From an uncultured Flavobacteriales bacterium (GTDB taxonomy: Bacteria > Bacteroidota > Bacteroidia > Flavobacteriales > Crocinitomicaceae), in NCBI GenBank assembly GCA_946479985.1, contig CAMLIF010000011.1, positions 1 to 57,625 on the forward strand: 57,625 bases of DNA, in the 5' to 3' direction. The notes beneath the pieces were generated by a model that was not told the origin of the DNA, ran no database searches, and saw nothing but the letters and a program-made list of their open reading frames with translations. Numbering within the stretch: position 1 is the stretch's first letter; each line of letters opens with the position of its first letter. Made by a program: the position numbers and the translations under genes. Shown here in pieces: positions 24,559 to 33,975 of this stretch.

Positions 24559-26256
24559 TTATTTTTTAATCGTCAGCTTTTGCTGGTAAACGTTTGTTTT
24601 ACCGGTTATTATGCATGTGTAAACTCCGTTGGAAAGGTTCTCAACATCAACTGAATTTGTGTTAGTAAGATTCGAAACCTGAACTTCTTTACCTGTCATG
24701 TCGAAAATGCGGATTTCTTCTAAATCTGTTCCTGAAATCTGGAATTTAGAGCTTGTAGGGTTCGGATAAAGTGAAATTGTTTCTTTCAATTCCTCTTTAA
24801 TTCCAAGTGCCGAATTCACGTTGTAAGTTGTGTTTGTAACGATAGCCGGATTGTAATCGAAATAGATATAAGCTGTGTTTTCGATTTCATCGCCTAATCC
24901 TAATCCTGCAACTTCTTTGATTTCATAAATTACATAACCTTGTGATGCGTTCAAATCTTGTAAGCTTGGAGTTAGGTAAATGGCGTTGAATACGAACTTC
25001 ACAATTCGTGTTGCCGGATCAATATTGAAAGAAACACTATGATCAGCACCTAACAATCTGAAAGTAGAAAGATCAAGGTTCTCAGAAAGTGTGTCAACTA
25101 CTTCAACATTCACTGCGCTGAAATTTCCATCGTTTTGGAAATGGATGATGTATTCAAGTGTTTCCTCAACAGCTGCATCAATTTGTTCGGCTTGATTCAC
25201 TTCTTTTGCATTCGGGTCGTAAGAATTGAGAACAGTACCGCACGTTGAATCAGAATCGTTCGATGGATTTGAGTCGTTAGGATTGCTGGCTGTCAAATCA
25301 AAGCAAATGGATGTTCCTGCCGGAGTATTTCCGGGGAATGTGAATGGAATTGTCAGCTGAATGCAATTTGCCAATCCAAGGATATCGAAAGTCAGTGTGT
25401 TTCCTGTTACGATCGCATTTGTCAGCCCGGAAGTGTTTGGTGTGAAACCTGCAGGGAAATTCAGTGTCATTGCAGCATCTGACGTGTCGGAACAGGCGTT
25501 GTTGCAAACGTCAATGTATACGTTTCCTGTTTGAAGCGGAGCAACAAAATTGCTAGGCCAAATGTAGTTTACAGAGAAATCAGGATTTTGAGCTGCAACA
25601 CTGCATGTTAATTCAAATGACATTTGAGAGTTATTTGCCAAACCATCAGCATTGAATGAAGTGATTGTTTGGTCTGCAGTAGCCTGAATATATCCGTTTG
25701 TGGTTAACCAGGCGTCATTTACACTAACGGTATATGGTGCATTGTTCGGATCCAGTCCCATATATCCGTAATAGAACCCCGCAGCGGGAGTAATTGTTGT
25801 TGTAATTCCATCAGATCCTATACAATCCATAGGAACGTCTTCGTACCATACGTTCGGAGTGTTTTGGAAAACATTTGCGTAGAAATGTCCACAAGATGTT
25901 TGACTGAATGCAAATAAATCTCTTTGGTCACCTGTACCGAAATAAGCTGCATTCACTGTACTGTAAAATTGAATGTCGACAACGTAATTTCCAGGTACAG
26001 CATACGTGTGGGCCGGCATAAATGAGCCGTAGGAATTTGCGGCTATAGCAACAGGAATATTATCCGTATTTCCGTCGCCCCATGAAATTTCAACATTAAC
26101 TGTTTCTACCAAAGGCCCGTTTTCAATGTATCCGGACAAACTGTTCTGACATCCGATTAATGAATCACTATAAACATAGTAGTTCTGTATCTGAGCGTTT
26201 GCATTCTGAAACAGACCTGCAATTGTCAGCGTAATGAGTGTAAGTATTTTTTTCAT
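24559..26256 (-). CDS. Secreted protein with T9SS type A sorting domain
   Basis: A 565-residue protein with a signal peptide (MKKILTLITLTIAGLFQNANAQ). The first part (about 25-340) contains PKD/Ig-like beta segments such as LVETVNVEISWGDGNTD and HTYAVPGNYVVDI. A conserved DUF11-like domain occupies about 350-480 (DPNAKEVNQAEQIDAAVEE, LEYIIHFQNDGN, AYIYFDYNPAIVTN), a module frequent in T9SS cargo. The C-terminal sorting domain is about 495-565, with SLYPNPTSSKFQIS, IFDMTGKEV, LSNGVYTCII and QQKLTIKK. The last is the signal that is cleaved when the protein is attached to the cell surface. Its ligand or role is not evident. It ends at a strong terminator. Confidence 0.87.
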   Translation of the reverse strand: MKKILTLITLTIAGLFQNANAQIQNYYVYSDSLIGCQNSLSGYIENGPLVETVNVEISWGDGNTDNIPVAIAANSYGSFMPAHTYAVPGNYVVDIQFYSTVNAAYFGTGDQRDLFAFSQTSCGHFYANVFQNTPNVWYEDVPMDCIGSDGITTTITPAAGFYYGYMGLDPNNAPYTVSVNDAWLTTNGYIQATADQTITSFNADGLANNSQMSFELTCSVAAQNPDFSVNYIWPSNFVAPLQTGNVYIDVCNNACSDTSDAAMTLNFPAGFTPNTSGLTNAIVTGNTLTFDILGLANCIQLTIPFTFPGNTPAGTSICFDLTASNPNDSNPSNDSDSTCGTVLNSYDPNAKEVNQAEQIDAAVEETLEYIIHFQNDGNFSAVNVEVVDTLSENLDLSTFRLLGADHSVSFNIDPATRIVKFVFNAIYLTPSLQDLNASQGYVIYEIKEVAGLGLGDEIENTAYIYFDYNPAIVTNTTYNVNSALGIKEELKETISLYPNPTSSKFQISGTDLEEIRIFDMTGKEVQVSNLTNTNSVDVENLSNGVYTCIITGKTNVYQQKLTIKK

Positions 26257-26374
26257 ATTCTAAAACTTTTCCTAAAGACAATTCCAAAAATGAAAGGGTT
26301 GTCCGGGGATTGATTTTTTTTAAAAATATTCCTGCTTCTTCCAGCGACTAGCTATTGGAACCGAAATCCAATAC

Positions 26375-26382
26375 TATCTTTG
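26375..26382 (+). promoter_or_regulatory. Candidate -7 box (TATCTTTG) of tex
   Basis: Exact TAnnTTTG match ending 5 nt before the ATG at 26388. A TTG lies 17 nt upstream (26355-26357). The transcript would be leaderless or nearly so. Confidence 0.45.
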
Positions 26383-26387
26383 TTCTC

Positions 26388-28499
26388 ATGCTAAAAAATG
26401 AATTCGTACAAAAAGTTTCTTCCCTGCAGGAGAAGTCAATAAAAAACACATTGGAATTGTTGGATGGCGGTGCTACCGTGCCATTTATTTCACGATACAG
26501 AAAAGAATTAACCGGCGGATTGGATGAGGTTGAAATTACCACGATCAGAGATTCGGCTAAAAAATACGATGAGATTATTTCCCGTCAGCAAACCATTATT
26601 TCTTCGATAGAAGAGCAAGGCAAATTAACTGATGAACTCAAAAGTAAGGTATTGACCTGTTTTGATTCTACAACGCTTGAAGATATTTATCTTCCTTATA
26701 AACAGAAGCGACAAACCAAAGGTGATAAAGCTAAGAAACTTGGACTGGAACCATTGGCCAGAATGATCATGTCTCAGCGTGGTGGTGATCCGGAACAAAT
26801 GGCTGAACGTTTTGTCAAGGGCGATGTCATTGATGAACAAATGGCTATTCAGGGTGCAGTTGATATAATTTCTGAATGGATCAATGAAAACGCAGCGGCA
26901 CGAGCCCGAATCAGAACCTTGTTTCAGCGTAAAGCCGTTTTGGTTTCCAAATTAGTGAAAGGAAAAGAAGAAGCTGGAGCCAAATACAAAGACTATTTTG
27001 ATTTCTCGGAACCGCTTTATAGAACGGCCTCTCATCGGTTTTTAGCACTGTATCGTGCAGAGAGAGAGGGGATTATTTCATTGAAAGCACAGCCTGAAAA
27101 AGACGATGCTTTGGAGCAATTAGAACGTTTCTTCGTGAAATCGGATGACGAATGCGGGGATGTTGTGGCTAAAGCGTGCAAGGAATCTTATTCGCGTTTG
27201 ATGTGTCCGAGTTTGGAAAACGAAGTATTGAATGAAGCGAAGGAAAAAGCGGACAAAGAAGCAATAAAGGTGTTTTCGACCAATCTTCGGCAGTTATTGC
27301 TGGCTCCGCCAATTGGAAGTAAGCGAGTTTTGGCACTTGATCCGGGATTCAGAACGGGTTGTAAAGTTGTTTGTTTAGATGAGAATGGAGGATTACTTAC
27401 AAATGTCACAATCTACCCGCACGCTCCTCAAAATGAGAAAGACAAGGCATCTGCGAAAATCTTTCAATTGGTTCAGGCATATAAAATTGAAGCCATTGCC
27501 ATTGGTGACGGCACCGCGGGAAGAGAAACAGAAGCATTTATCAAGCACATTCGTTTCGACAGAGATCTGGACGTTTATGTTGTTCGTGAAGATGGAGCTT
27601 CTATTTATTCTGCAAGCTCAATCGCCCGAAAAGAATTCCCAGATTACGATGTAACAGTTCGTGGTTCAGTTTCAATTGGTCGACGTTTGATGGACCCTTT
27701 AGCCGAATTGGTAAAGATTGATCCGAAATCGGTTGGAGTAGGCCAGTACCAGCACGAAGTAAATCAAACAATGCTGAAAGATGCGTTGGATGATGTAGTT
27801 GTTTCGGCGGTAAACGCAGTTGGAGTTGATTTGAATACTGCTTCGCCTTATTTGTTGAGTTATGTTTCAGGCCTTGGAGCTTCGATTGCCGAGAATATAG
27901 TGGCGTACAGAGCAGAAAACGGTGGAATTAAATCGCGCGAAGAACTGAAGAAAGTAAAACGATTGGGAGATAAAGCATTTGAGCAGGCAGCCGGATTCTT
28001 ACGTGTTCGCGATGGAATTCAACCGTTAGATAATTCGGCCGTTCACCCGGAAAGTTATAAGCTGGTAGAGAAAATTGCGAAGAAACTGAATCTTCAACTG
28101 AACGAATTGATTGGGAACGAAACAGTTCTGAAAGGCATTCAGAAATCAGATTTCCCGGATGTAGATGACTATACCTTTAGCGACATTATTAAGGAGCTGA
28201 AGAAACCAAGTCGCGATCCGCGGAAAATGGCTAAGGTTTTGGAATTCGACAGCCGAATCAGAACAATCGACGATTTGAAAACCGGAATGTTCCTGACAGG
28301 AATTGTAACCAACGTAACTAATTTTGGAGCTTTTGTGAATATCGGAATCAAGGAAAACGGGTTGATCCATAAATCTCAGTTGGCAGATGTGTATGTGGAA
28401 GATCCTTCTCAATTCATCTCATTGCATGAACATGTTGACGTTCAGGTGGTAGAAATTGATGTGCCGCGAAAACGAGTTGGACTGAAGCGAATAAAATAA
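26388..28499 (+). CDS. tex: Tex-family RNA-binding transcription accessory protein
   Basis: A 703-residue protein from the ATG at 26388 (MLKNEFVQKVSSLQEK). The in-frame ATG at 26355 lies upstream of the -7 box and adds residues unlike the family. In order: the N-terminal helical domain with GATVPFISRYRKELTGGLDEVEI; a YqgF/RNase H-like fold (about 320-450, RVLALDPGFRTGCKVVCLDE); a helix-hairpin-helix pair (about 485-550, LNTASPYLLSYVSGLGASIAENIVAYR); and a C-terminal S1 domain (about 630-703, GMFLTGIVTNVTNFGAFVNIG). Tex binds nucleic acid, touches the transcription machinery and is widely conserved. Length is as usual. It reads in the same direction as the MORN-like gene 63 nt downstream. Confidence 0.95.
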   Translation: MLKNEFVQKVSSLQEKSIKNTLELLDGGATVPFISRYRKELTGGLDEVEITTIRDSAKKYDEIISRQQTIISSIEEQGKLTDELKSKVLTCFDSTTLEDIYLPYKQKRQTKGDKAKKLGLEPLARMIMSQRGGDPEQMAERFVKGDVIDEQMAIQGAVDIISEWINENAAARARIRTLFQRKAVLVSKLVKGKEEAGAKYKDYFDFSEPLYRTASHRFLALYRAEREGIISLKAQPEKDDALEQLERFFVKSDDECGDVVAKACKESYSRLMCPSLENEVLNEAKEKADKEAIKVFSTNLRQLLLAPPIGSKRVLALDPGFRTGCKVVCLDENGGLLTNVTIYPHAPQNEKDKASAKIFQLVQAYKIEAIAIGDGTAGRETEAFIKHIRFDRDLDVYVVREDGASIYSASSIARKEFPDYDVTVRGSVSIGRRLMDPLAELVKIDPKSVGVGQYQHEVNQTMLKDALDDVVVSAVNAVGVDLNTASPYLLSYVSGLGASIAENIVAYRAENGGIKSREELKKVKRLGDKAFEQAAGFLRVRDGIQPLDNSAVHPESYKLVEKIAKKLNLQLNELIGNETVLKGIQKSDFPDVDDYTFSDIIKELKKPSRDPRKMAKVLEFDSRIRTIDDLKTGMFLTGIVTNVTNFGAFVNIGIKENGLIHKSQLADVYVEDPSQFISLHEHVDVQVVEIDVPRKRVGLKRIK

Positions 28500-28562
28500 T
28501 TGTGTAACAACCGTTTTTGATGACCGTTTGTTTACCAACTCTATAAACCGACATAATAGACT

Positions 28563-31500
28563 ATGAAGAATAAGTCGTACCTGCTTTTTATACTGTTTGC
28601 TTTTTTGCTTTTCGGAGCTAAAGCACAGCGGCCCGATTCTGTTCAGCTCAATGGTGAGTGGCGCTATGTTTATCCGGTTGAAGAGAAAATCATTTTCAAA
28701 TACAACTATTATTCTCATTTCGAACTTACGGAAGAAGAATACTACGTGTGGCTGGAATGGAAAATGAAGAACGATCCGCGTGCAGATCTGAAGACAAAAG
28801 AGTTGAAGCCGGCCATTCACAAGGAGCGAATTGCCCGAAAAGAAATTGCAGAATCAGAGTATTACTCTTGGAAAGGCTTTAATTTCAAAAGAGGTTTTAG
28901 TAAGGTTATTTATAGGATTATTCATCCATTTCGAAGAAGATACCGTCGTGCTGAACCAATTAATCTGAATAAAACACCTCAACTGGCATTTGGAACCGTA
29001 AGAGCTGAATTCCCAATTGTGCCGCCGGTTGTGAGAAATCTTCCGGATGGTAGGTACGTTCAGTATTTCGCTCCCCGAATGTCGATTGATAAACGGAAAA
29101 ATTCAACGGTTATTGATTCTGTAGTTGCCTGTGTATTTGAACTTCATAACGACAATCTGAATGGGTATTATGTGCGAACAGATTTGGGAGGTAATATCTT
29201 ATGCGAGGGAAACTTAAAAGAGGGTTTCCAGGATGGTTCCTGGTTTGTTACAAAAGAGAAATCTTATAACGCATCCTGGAAACGTCACGAAGTTTATGAA
29301 GACTGGACTACTGAAAAACGGCTTTACATATCTGGTTTCCAGAATGGAGAAACTCGAAAGTACGAGGATGGCGATCTGGTGAAAATAACTCAGTTCAAAA
29401 ACGGTTCGGTTATGGGAATAACTACTGAACTCGACTACGACGACAGTACGGTCTTTGACAGAAGAATGACATTGGATCCGGATTTTTATAAATTATCTTC
29501 CACTATTGATCTCTGTTATGATATTATTGAACGGGCTAAATACTACGGAAAATACGATTTGAAAGAACTATCAAATTACACACGATGGAGTAACGATCTG
29601 ATTGATGAGTTAAGCAGATACAATTCTTCCGGATTATTGCCCCAAGCTCCTGATTCCCTTTTTGAAAGTTCGGAACCACATAATAACAGACTCAAATACA
29701 ATCCTACGTTCAACAGCTTTTATCATGTTTACGATCGTAAAACAAAGGAGCTCATTTTTAGTCGGGAAATTGATACGGTTGCTAACAAAATTGTAGGTTG
29801 GTCCAAAAGACCAAACGGACCGTTGCTTGACACGCTTTATTACGATTATGGTTTAGGAAACCTAATCCATATTTGTTACGATGATGCCGGGAAAGTCTTT
29901 TGGCAAAATGGAGATTACGTAATTGATTCGAGTAAGTTGAAAATAGAGCAGACCGTTATGATTGATGGCTTCGAAACCGTATATATGAAACAATACGGTT
30001 ATAAATTGGGTGAATCAACAGAGCGAAATGATACACTTTATGCCAGAATGTATTGGAACAAGAAAAAGGAACTGGATCAACTGGATTACACCATAGAGAG
30101 TACTGACGAAATCGGTTCAATCATTTATGACGGAACAGCAACATACAGTTCCAGGTTTGTCAATGAAATTCAAACATTCAAATACACAGATAGAGATTTG
30201 GAAATTGTTCTGACTTTGAATACACAAACGAATGAACGAGATCAAAAGATTACGCTTGCCGGAAAAGAATTTAACGGTGTGATCGAATTTAAGCACGGAA
30301 AGAAAAGAGTGATCAGCGTATCGGATAAAGGAAATAAAATTGAGGCTACTGTATTCCGAAACTCTATTTTTGAATATGAAACACCGGATGGAAGTTTTTC
30401 GTCGCGTGATGCTAATCCCACAAACATTTCAGATTATTTACTCACATCACTGTTGAATGTACCCAATTTGGAATCAAGAACAAAACGTGTATCAGGGAAA
30501 GTTCAGAACAACGTCTTCACGGGAGATGTGCGCTTCGAAATCTCGAAAATGGATCCTTTCACACTGAATTATTCAAATGGTCTCCCGAGCGGAAAAGGTA
30601 CTTCCCGGGGTCACAATTCATACACACCTTATTTTCACGAAGATTCGTTGGGGAATGATTTGTTTAAGACAAAGTCCTCATCTTTAGTTTATACTTCAAC
30701 ATATACTTTGAAAAATGGTCAACTGGACGGTGAAGTGAAATTGTTTACCGTAAAGTACGAACAGTTTGCATCTATCAATTACCGGGATGGGAAATTGAAT
30801 GGTCCGGTATGGATTTACAGCGATAATAAAAAACTTTCGGCTACTTACAAAGACGATATCCTGGTTGGAAATCTCCTTACGTCTGATTTTGAACCAATCA
30901 TTCGGCTATCGCAAACCGGTGATGGTGAATTGATAGAAGGAACGTATCAGTTTTCGACTTCCAATTCATACTTGGTTAGTACAACTTCAGGTTTTGTTGA
31001 AGAAAAGTGGGTAACGAAAAGTCTTGGAAATGGATTGTACGAAACAAATCTGTTTGCAGATGACGTACTCTATGAAACACGGATTCAGAATAAAGATTTC
31101 CTGCTTCAAACCAAATCTTACCTCAATGGATTTCTTTCTTATAGTAAGGATTATGCGGATTCCGTTATTAGAATTTCCAATAAGATTTTGGGGTTAAGAG
31201 ATTTGATGAATGAACCTGAAGCTGAGAAAAGCACCGCTCTGGAGCGCGCGAATGTGAACCTCACACCCTGGGGATTTGAAGCTGATCAGGTGACGGAAAT
31301 GAATTTTCTATCAACTTATTATCCAGCCTCGCAGCCGCATTATTTGAAGAAATACAATCCTACCGGTTTGGTTTCGCGTGAGGGCAATTTCTATGTGGAG
31401 AACAGGGAGTATTCTGCTGCTCCGTTTAAACAGGGACTTTGGAAGTATTATGATTATGAGGGTAGAAAAATCCGGGAAATCAATTACAAAGACAGTCTGG

Positions 31501-32030
31501 TTAGCATTGATAAAAAAGCATTTGATGTGAAAGGTGTGGTAACCGATTATGACTCGTTGGGTAAAGCTATTTCTACAAGATTTTTACTCGAAGAAACAGA
31601 GCACTATGAATGTTCTAACGATGATTATTATTCCGAGCGCCAGTATATTATGGTTTCCTGCGTAAATCCTAATCAGAAAAACGGATTGGTAAAAAACTAT
31701 TATGAGAATGGATCCCTGATGAATGAAGGGAAATTGATAAACGGAATACCGAATGGTTTATGGAAATTCTATACTCCTGATGGAAAACTGGGCAGGTTGG
31801 GATCCTATGAAATGGGGCAGAAAAACGGGAAATGGCTAACCGGAGATTTGTCGGAAAAAGCATACATTGGTGATGTTTGTATTGATCCGAATAGTTCTGA
31901 TCATGAAGTTCTGATTCATAATTTGGAAGAAGACAAAGAAATTAAAGTCGATATTTACAAAATGGGAGTACTGTTGAACGGAAAGGTTTATTCTGAAATC
32001 AAAACGCAAAGCTCAGGTATCTCTTTTTAA
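28563..32030 (+). CDS. Large secreted MORN-like repeat protein
   Basis: A 1155-residue protein with a signal peptide (MKNKSYLLFILFAFLLFGAKAQ). Several regions match the MORN_2/YwqK antitoxin-like repeat: LGGNILCEGNLKEGFQDGSW, SGFQNGETRKYEDGD and, near the C terminus, YYENGSLMNEGKLINGIPNG followed by WKFYTPDGKLGRLGSYEMGQKNGKW. The middle (about 330-900) has repeated strand pairs of the same rhythm (NGQLDGEVKLF, YRDGKLNGPVWIYSDNKKL). The protein is probably an elongated beta-rich chain in the periplasm or at the outer face. No T9SS sorting domain is visible at its end. A lipoprotein gene follows 18 nt later, so they form an operon. No enzymatic motif seen. Confidence 0.8.
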   Translation: MKNKSYLLFILFAFLLFGAKAQRPDSVQLNGEWRYVYPVEEKIIFKYNYYSHFELTEEEYYVWLEWKMKNDPRADLKTKELKPAIHKERIARKEIAESEYYSWKGFNFKRGFSKVIYRIIHPFRRRYRRAEPINLNKTPQLAFGTVRAEFPIVPPVVRNLPDGRYVQYFAPRMSIDKRKNSTVIDSVVACVFELHNDNLNGYYVRTDLGGNILCEGNLKEGFQDGSWFVTKEKSYNASWKRHEVYEDWTTEKRLYISGFQNGETRKYEDGDLVKITQFKNGSVMGITTELDYDDSTVFDRRMTLDPDFYKLSSTIDLCYDIIERAKYYGKYDLKELSNYTRWSNDLIDELSRYNSSGLLPQAPDSLFESSEPHNNRLKYNPTFNSFYHVYDRKTKELIFSREIDTVANKIVGWSKRPNGPLLDTLYYDYGLGNLIHICYDDAGKVFWQNGDYVIDSSKLKIEQTVMIDGFETVYMKQYGYKLGESTERNDTLYARMYWNKKKELDQLDYTIESTDEIGSIIYDGTATYSSRFVNEIQTFKYTDRDLEIVLTLNTQTNERDQKITLAGKEFNGVIEFKHGKKRVISVSDKGNKIEATVFRNSIFEYETPDGSFSSRDANPTNISDYLLTSLLNVPNLESRTKRVSGKVQNNVFTGDVRFEISKMDPFTLNYSNGLPSGKGTSRGHNSYTPYFHEDSLGNDLFKTKSSSLVYTSTYTLKNGQLDGEVKLFTVKYEQFASINYRDGKLNGPVWIYSDNKKLSATYKDDILVGNLLTSDFEPIIRLSQTGDGELIEGTYQFSTSNSYLVSTTSGFVEEKWVTKSLGNGLYETNLFADDVLYETRIQNKDFLLQTKSYLNGFLSYSKDYADSVIRISNKILGLRDLMNEPEAEKSTALERANVNLTPWGFEADQVTEMNFLSTYYPASQPHYLKKYNPTGLVSREGNFYVENREYSAAPFKQGLWKYYDYEGRKIREINYKDSLVSIDKKAFDVKGVVTDYDSLGKAISTRFLLEETEHYECSNDDYYSERQYIMVSCVNPNQKNGLVKNYYENGSLMNEGKLINGIPNGLWKFYTPDGKLGRLGSYEMGQKNGKWLTGDLSEKAYIGDVCIDPNSSDHEVLIHNLEEDKEIKVDIYKMGVLLNGKVYSEIKTQSSGISF

Positions 32031-32048
32031 TCGTTATAAGTTAAAACA

Positions 32049-32525
32049 ATGAAATATTTCTTTTTGATACTTTTGTTTATTGGTGCAATCGGTTGTACTT
32101 CAACTTCCGATTATGAATTAATTGAAGGGAATTGGAAGTTTATTCGGTTTCAGCAGGGAAAGAAAACATTGCTGAGTGCCGATCCTGCAGAAGAGCGAAA
32201 GATTATTGATAAACATATTGCGGAACTGTATGACAATATTAAAGATGTCAGGAAATTTCGCGATAATGCTGAAAAGGAAATGGATAACCGTTTGAATGTT
32301 TTTATGCAGTTTAATGCTGATTCAACATTGATCAATACCGATCTTTCAACAGGTATTCCTGATGTACAGCAATGGAAATACGAACTGAACCCTGAAAATC
32401 AACAACTTACCATTGATGCATCCGGAACAATGCGTGTTTATAAATATAAAATAGAAGCAGATAAACTGGTTTTAACCGAAAAAGACATGGTCATCACATT
32501 CCAGCGTCAAAAGGACGAGAAGTAA
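32049..32525 (+). CDS. Lipoprotein with lipocalin-like pattern
   Basis: A 158-residue protein with a lipoprotein signal (MKYFFLILLFIGAIGCTSTSDY, lipobox IGC at about residue 16). The mature part opens ELIEGNWKFIRFQQGKK and ends with strands (QWKYELNPENQQLTID, KYKIEADKLVLTEKDMVITFQR). This is the arrangement of Bacteroidota lipocalin-like domains, with a helical stretch (about 45-85) inserted. The ligand is unknown. It lies 18 nt after the MORN-like gene and is probably co-transcribed with it. Confidence 0.72.
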   Translation: MKYFFLILLFIGAIGCTSTSDYELIEGNWKFIRFQQGKKTLLSADPAEERKIIDKHIAELYDNIKDVRKFRDNAEKEMDNRLNVFMQFNADSTLINTDLSTGIPDVQQWKYELNPENQQLTIDASGTMRVYKYKIEADKLVLTEKDMVITFQRQKDEK

Positions 32526-32617
32526 TCACATAATTTTGTTGTTTGCTTTATTCAGAGTATTTTGATTTTAAATATTGGAACGGTAATTGAAAAGCGTTAC
32601 TTTGTATAAATGAAAAC

Positions 32618-33100
32618 ATGAAAACGATGAATAAAGCAATTTTGAGTTTGATTGGTTTGGTAATGAGTGTTTCTCTTTACGCACAAACCTATAAGTCGGG
32701 TGATGCAACATTAGATGCCAACCTGAAAAGTATAACTATTGAAGCCAATAAGGATTTGGGAACGTTCAAGCTGAATGTTGTTTCGACTTATAGCACCTCA
32801 TTGGATAAGGTGAATTCCTTATTTACCGCGGGCATGGGAGCCGGAGATGTTGTAATGTCATTTGAAATAATGAAAATTACCAAGAAACCTATTGCAGATG
32901 TTATTCGTGTTTATAAAGCGAGTAAATCAAAAGGATGGGGAGCTATGGCTAAGGAATTAGGGATTAAACCGGGTTCAACCGAATTCCATGCTTTAAAAGC
33001 TTCTTGCGGAAAGAACAAGGATAAGGTGAACAAGAAAAAAGCAACTCCTGCAAAAACAACACCTAAGAAGGAAACTCCGGCAAGTAGTAAAAAGAAATAA
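32618..33100 (+). CDS. Small exported protein with lysine-rich C-terminal tail
   Basis: A 160-residue protein with a signal peptide (to about residue 23, SVSLYAQ). An in-frame ATG three codons later gives an equally good signal. The middle resembles a conserved Bacteroidota segment (FEIMKITKKPIADVIRVYKASKSKGWGAMAKELGIKPGSTEFHALK). This pattern occurs in small periplasmic proteins of unknown role. The last 30 residues are a low-complexity tail of Lys, Thr, Pro and Ala (KKKATPAKTTPKKETPASS), which would be strongly basic. A near -7 box (TTACTTTG, 32597-32604) precedes it and a terminator follows at 33121-33146. Confidence 0.75.
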   Translation: MKTMNKAILSLIGLVMSVSLYAQTYKSGDATLDANLKSITIEANKDLGTFKLNVVSTYSTSLDKVNSLFTAGMGAGDVVMSFEIMKITKKPIADVIRVYKASKSKGWGAMAKELGIKPGSTEFHALKASCGKNKDKVNKKKATPAKTTPKKETPASSKKK

Positions 33101-33120
33101 TAGAGTTTAAATATTTTAAT

Positions 33121-33146
33121 AGGCGCGATGAAAATTGCGCCTTTTT
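33121..33146 (+). terminator. Rho-independent terminator
   Basis: AGGCGC (33121-33126) pairs with GCGCCT (33137-33142) and is followed by TTTT. It stands 20 nt after the lysine-tailed protein gene and also faces the convergent gene at 33176. Confidence 0.75.
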
Positions 33147-33175
33147 GCTTTAAGCCAATTTTCAGCAGCTTTCTT

Positions 33176-33868
33176 TTATTTCTCCTCGTAACGGATCAGC
33201 AGACCATCTGTGAAAGGAGTCCACAAACACGCTTTTTGGTTGCCTGCTTTTAAACCGGTGTTTGTCCATGAATTACAAGTGTACAATAAGCTGTACCAAA
33301 CACCTGAATCATAGAAAAAATCATATTTGCTGTAAGGGTGCTTTTTTATTCTGCTCAGCTGATTGTTCTTTTTCAGAAACGAAATTTCTACAAACCGGCA
33401 TAAGTCCAGGTATTCCTTTTTGCTCAGTTTGAGTTCAAAAATGCCTTCTTCCGATTTTTTTGGCTCAGCCCTTTGAATCAAATGCATGGCTCCGGTTCCC
33501 AATCCGAAAGTGGTTTTTAAGGCAGTCCCAACCGTCAGATCACGCCATTCCTTGGTTTTCATGAAAAAGTTCTTTTCTCCCCAGCCCATTGCAAGAAAAG
33601 TCCTCGTTGAATCCTGCGCAAATTCAGATGTCAAATTCAGGTCTTTTCCCCAATCTTTTAAATCATTCCGGATCGGAAATATGAAATCAGAGTGAACACC
33701 TTTCAAAGTAATGTAAATGGTGTATTCTTTCGCCGCATCTGATTCCTTTGGGTTAACAGGTATCCGTGAGAAAATCCAGTAAGCAATTATATAGACGAAT
33801 ATGAAGGCAAAGAACCCTTCGAAAAAACGACCCGTATATTTACCGGTAACAATGAAAATGTGTTTCAT
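33176..33868 (-). CDS. DUF2459-family (TIGR02117-like) membrane-anchored protein
   Basis: A 230-residue protein from the ATG at 33868 (MKHIFIVTGKYTGRFFEGF). The ATG at 33931 would add 21 residues without a family match. One N-terminal hydrophobic helix (about residues 14-33) is followed by a periplasmic domain. Features of DUF2459 are visible: ITLKGVHSDFIFPI, MGWGEKNFFMKTKEWRDLT, and SLLYTCNSWTNTGLKAGNQKACLWTPF, where the Cys-Asn and Trp positions recall a cysteine-peptidase-like (NlpC-type) core. Family activity is not established as far as I know. It is divergent from the dienelactone hydrolase-like gene at 33976. Confidence 0.78.
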   Translation of the reverse strand: MKHIFIVTGKYTGRFFEGFFAFIFVYIIAYWIFSRIPVNPKESDAAKEYTIYITLKGVHSDFIFPIRNDLKDWGKDLNLTSEFAQDSTRTFLAMGWGEKNFFMKTKEWRDLTVGTALKTTFGLGTGAMHLIQRAEPKKSEEGIFELKLSKKEYLDLCRFVEISFLKKNNQLSRIKKHPYSKYDFFYDSGVWYSLLYTCNSWTNTGLKAGNQKACLWTPFTDGLLIRYEEK

Positions 33869-33975
33869 TCTAAAGTTGATTTCGCAATTGAGAAGTTTGA
33901 AGATATGGAAAATTGTATTCGGAGTACACAAAGTTTTTCCAATCTATCCTTTATCTTTAGATAAAAACTTGTGCT

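Noticed and set aside
26355..26387. Upstream ATG extension of tex
   Set aside because: The -7 box lies inside the extension, and the added residues do not match the family N terminus.
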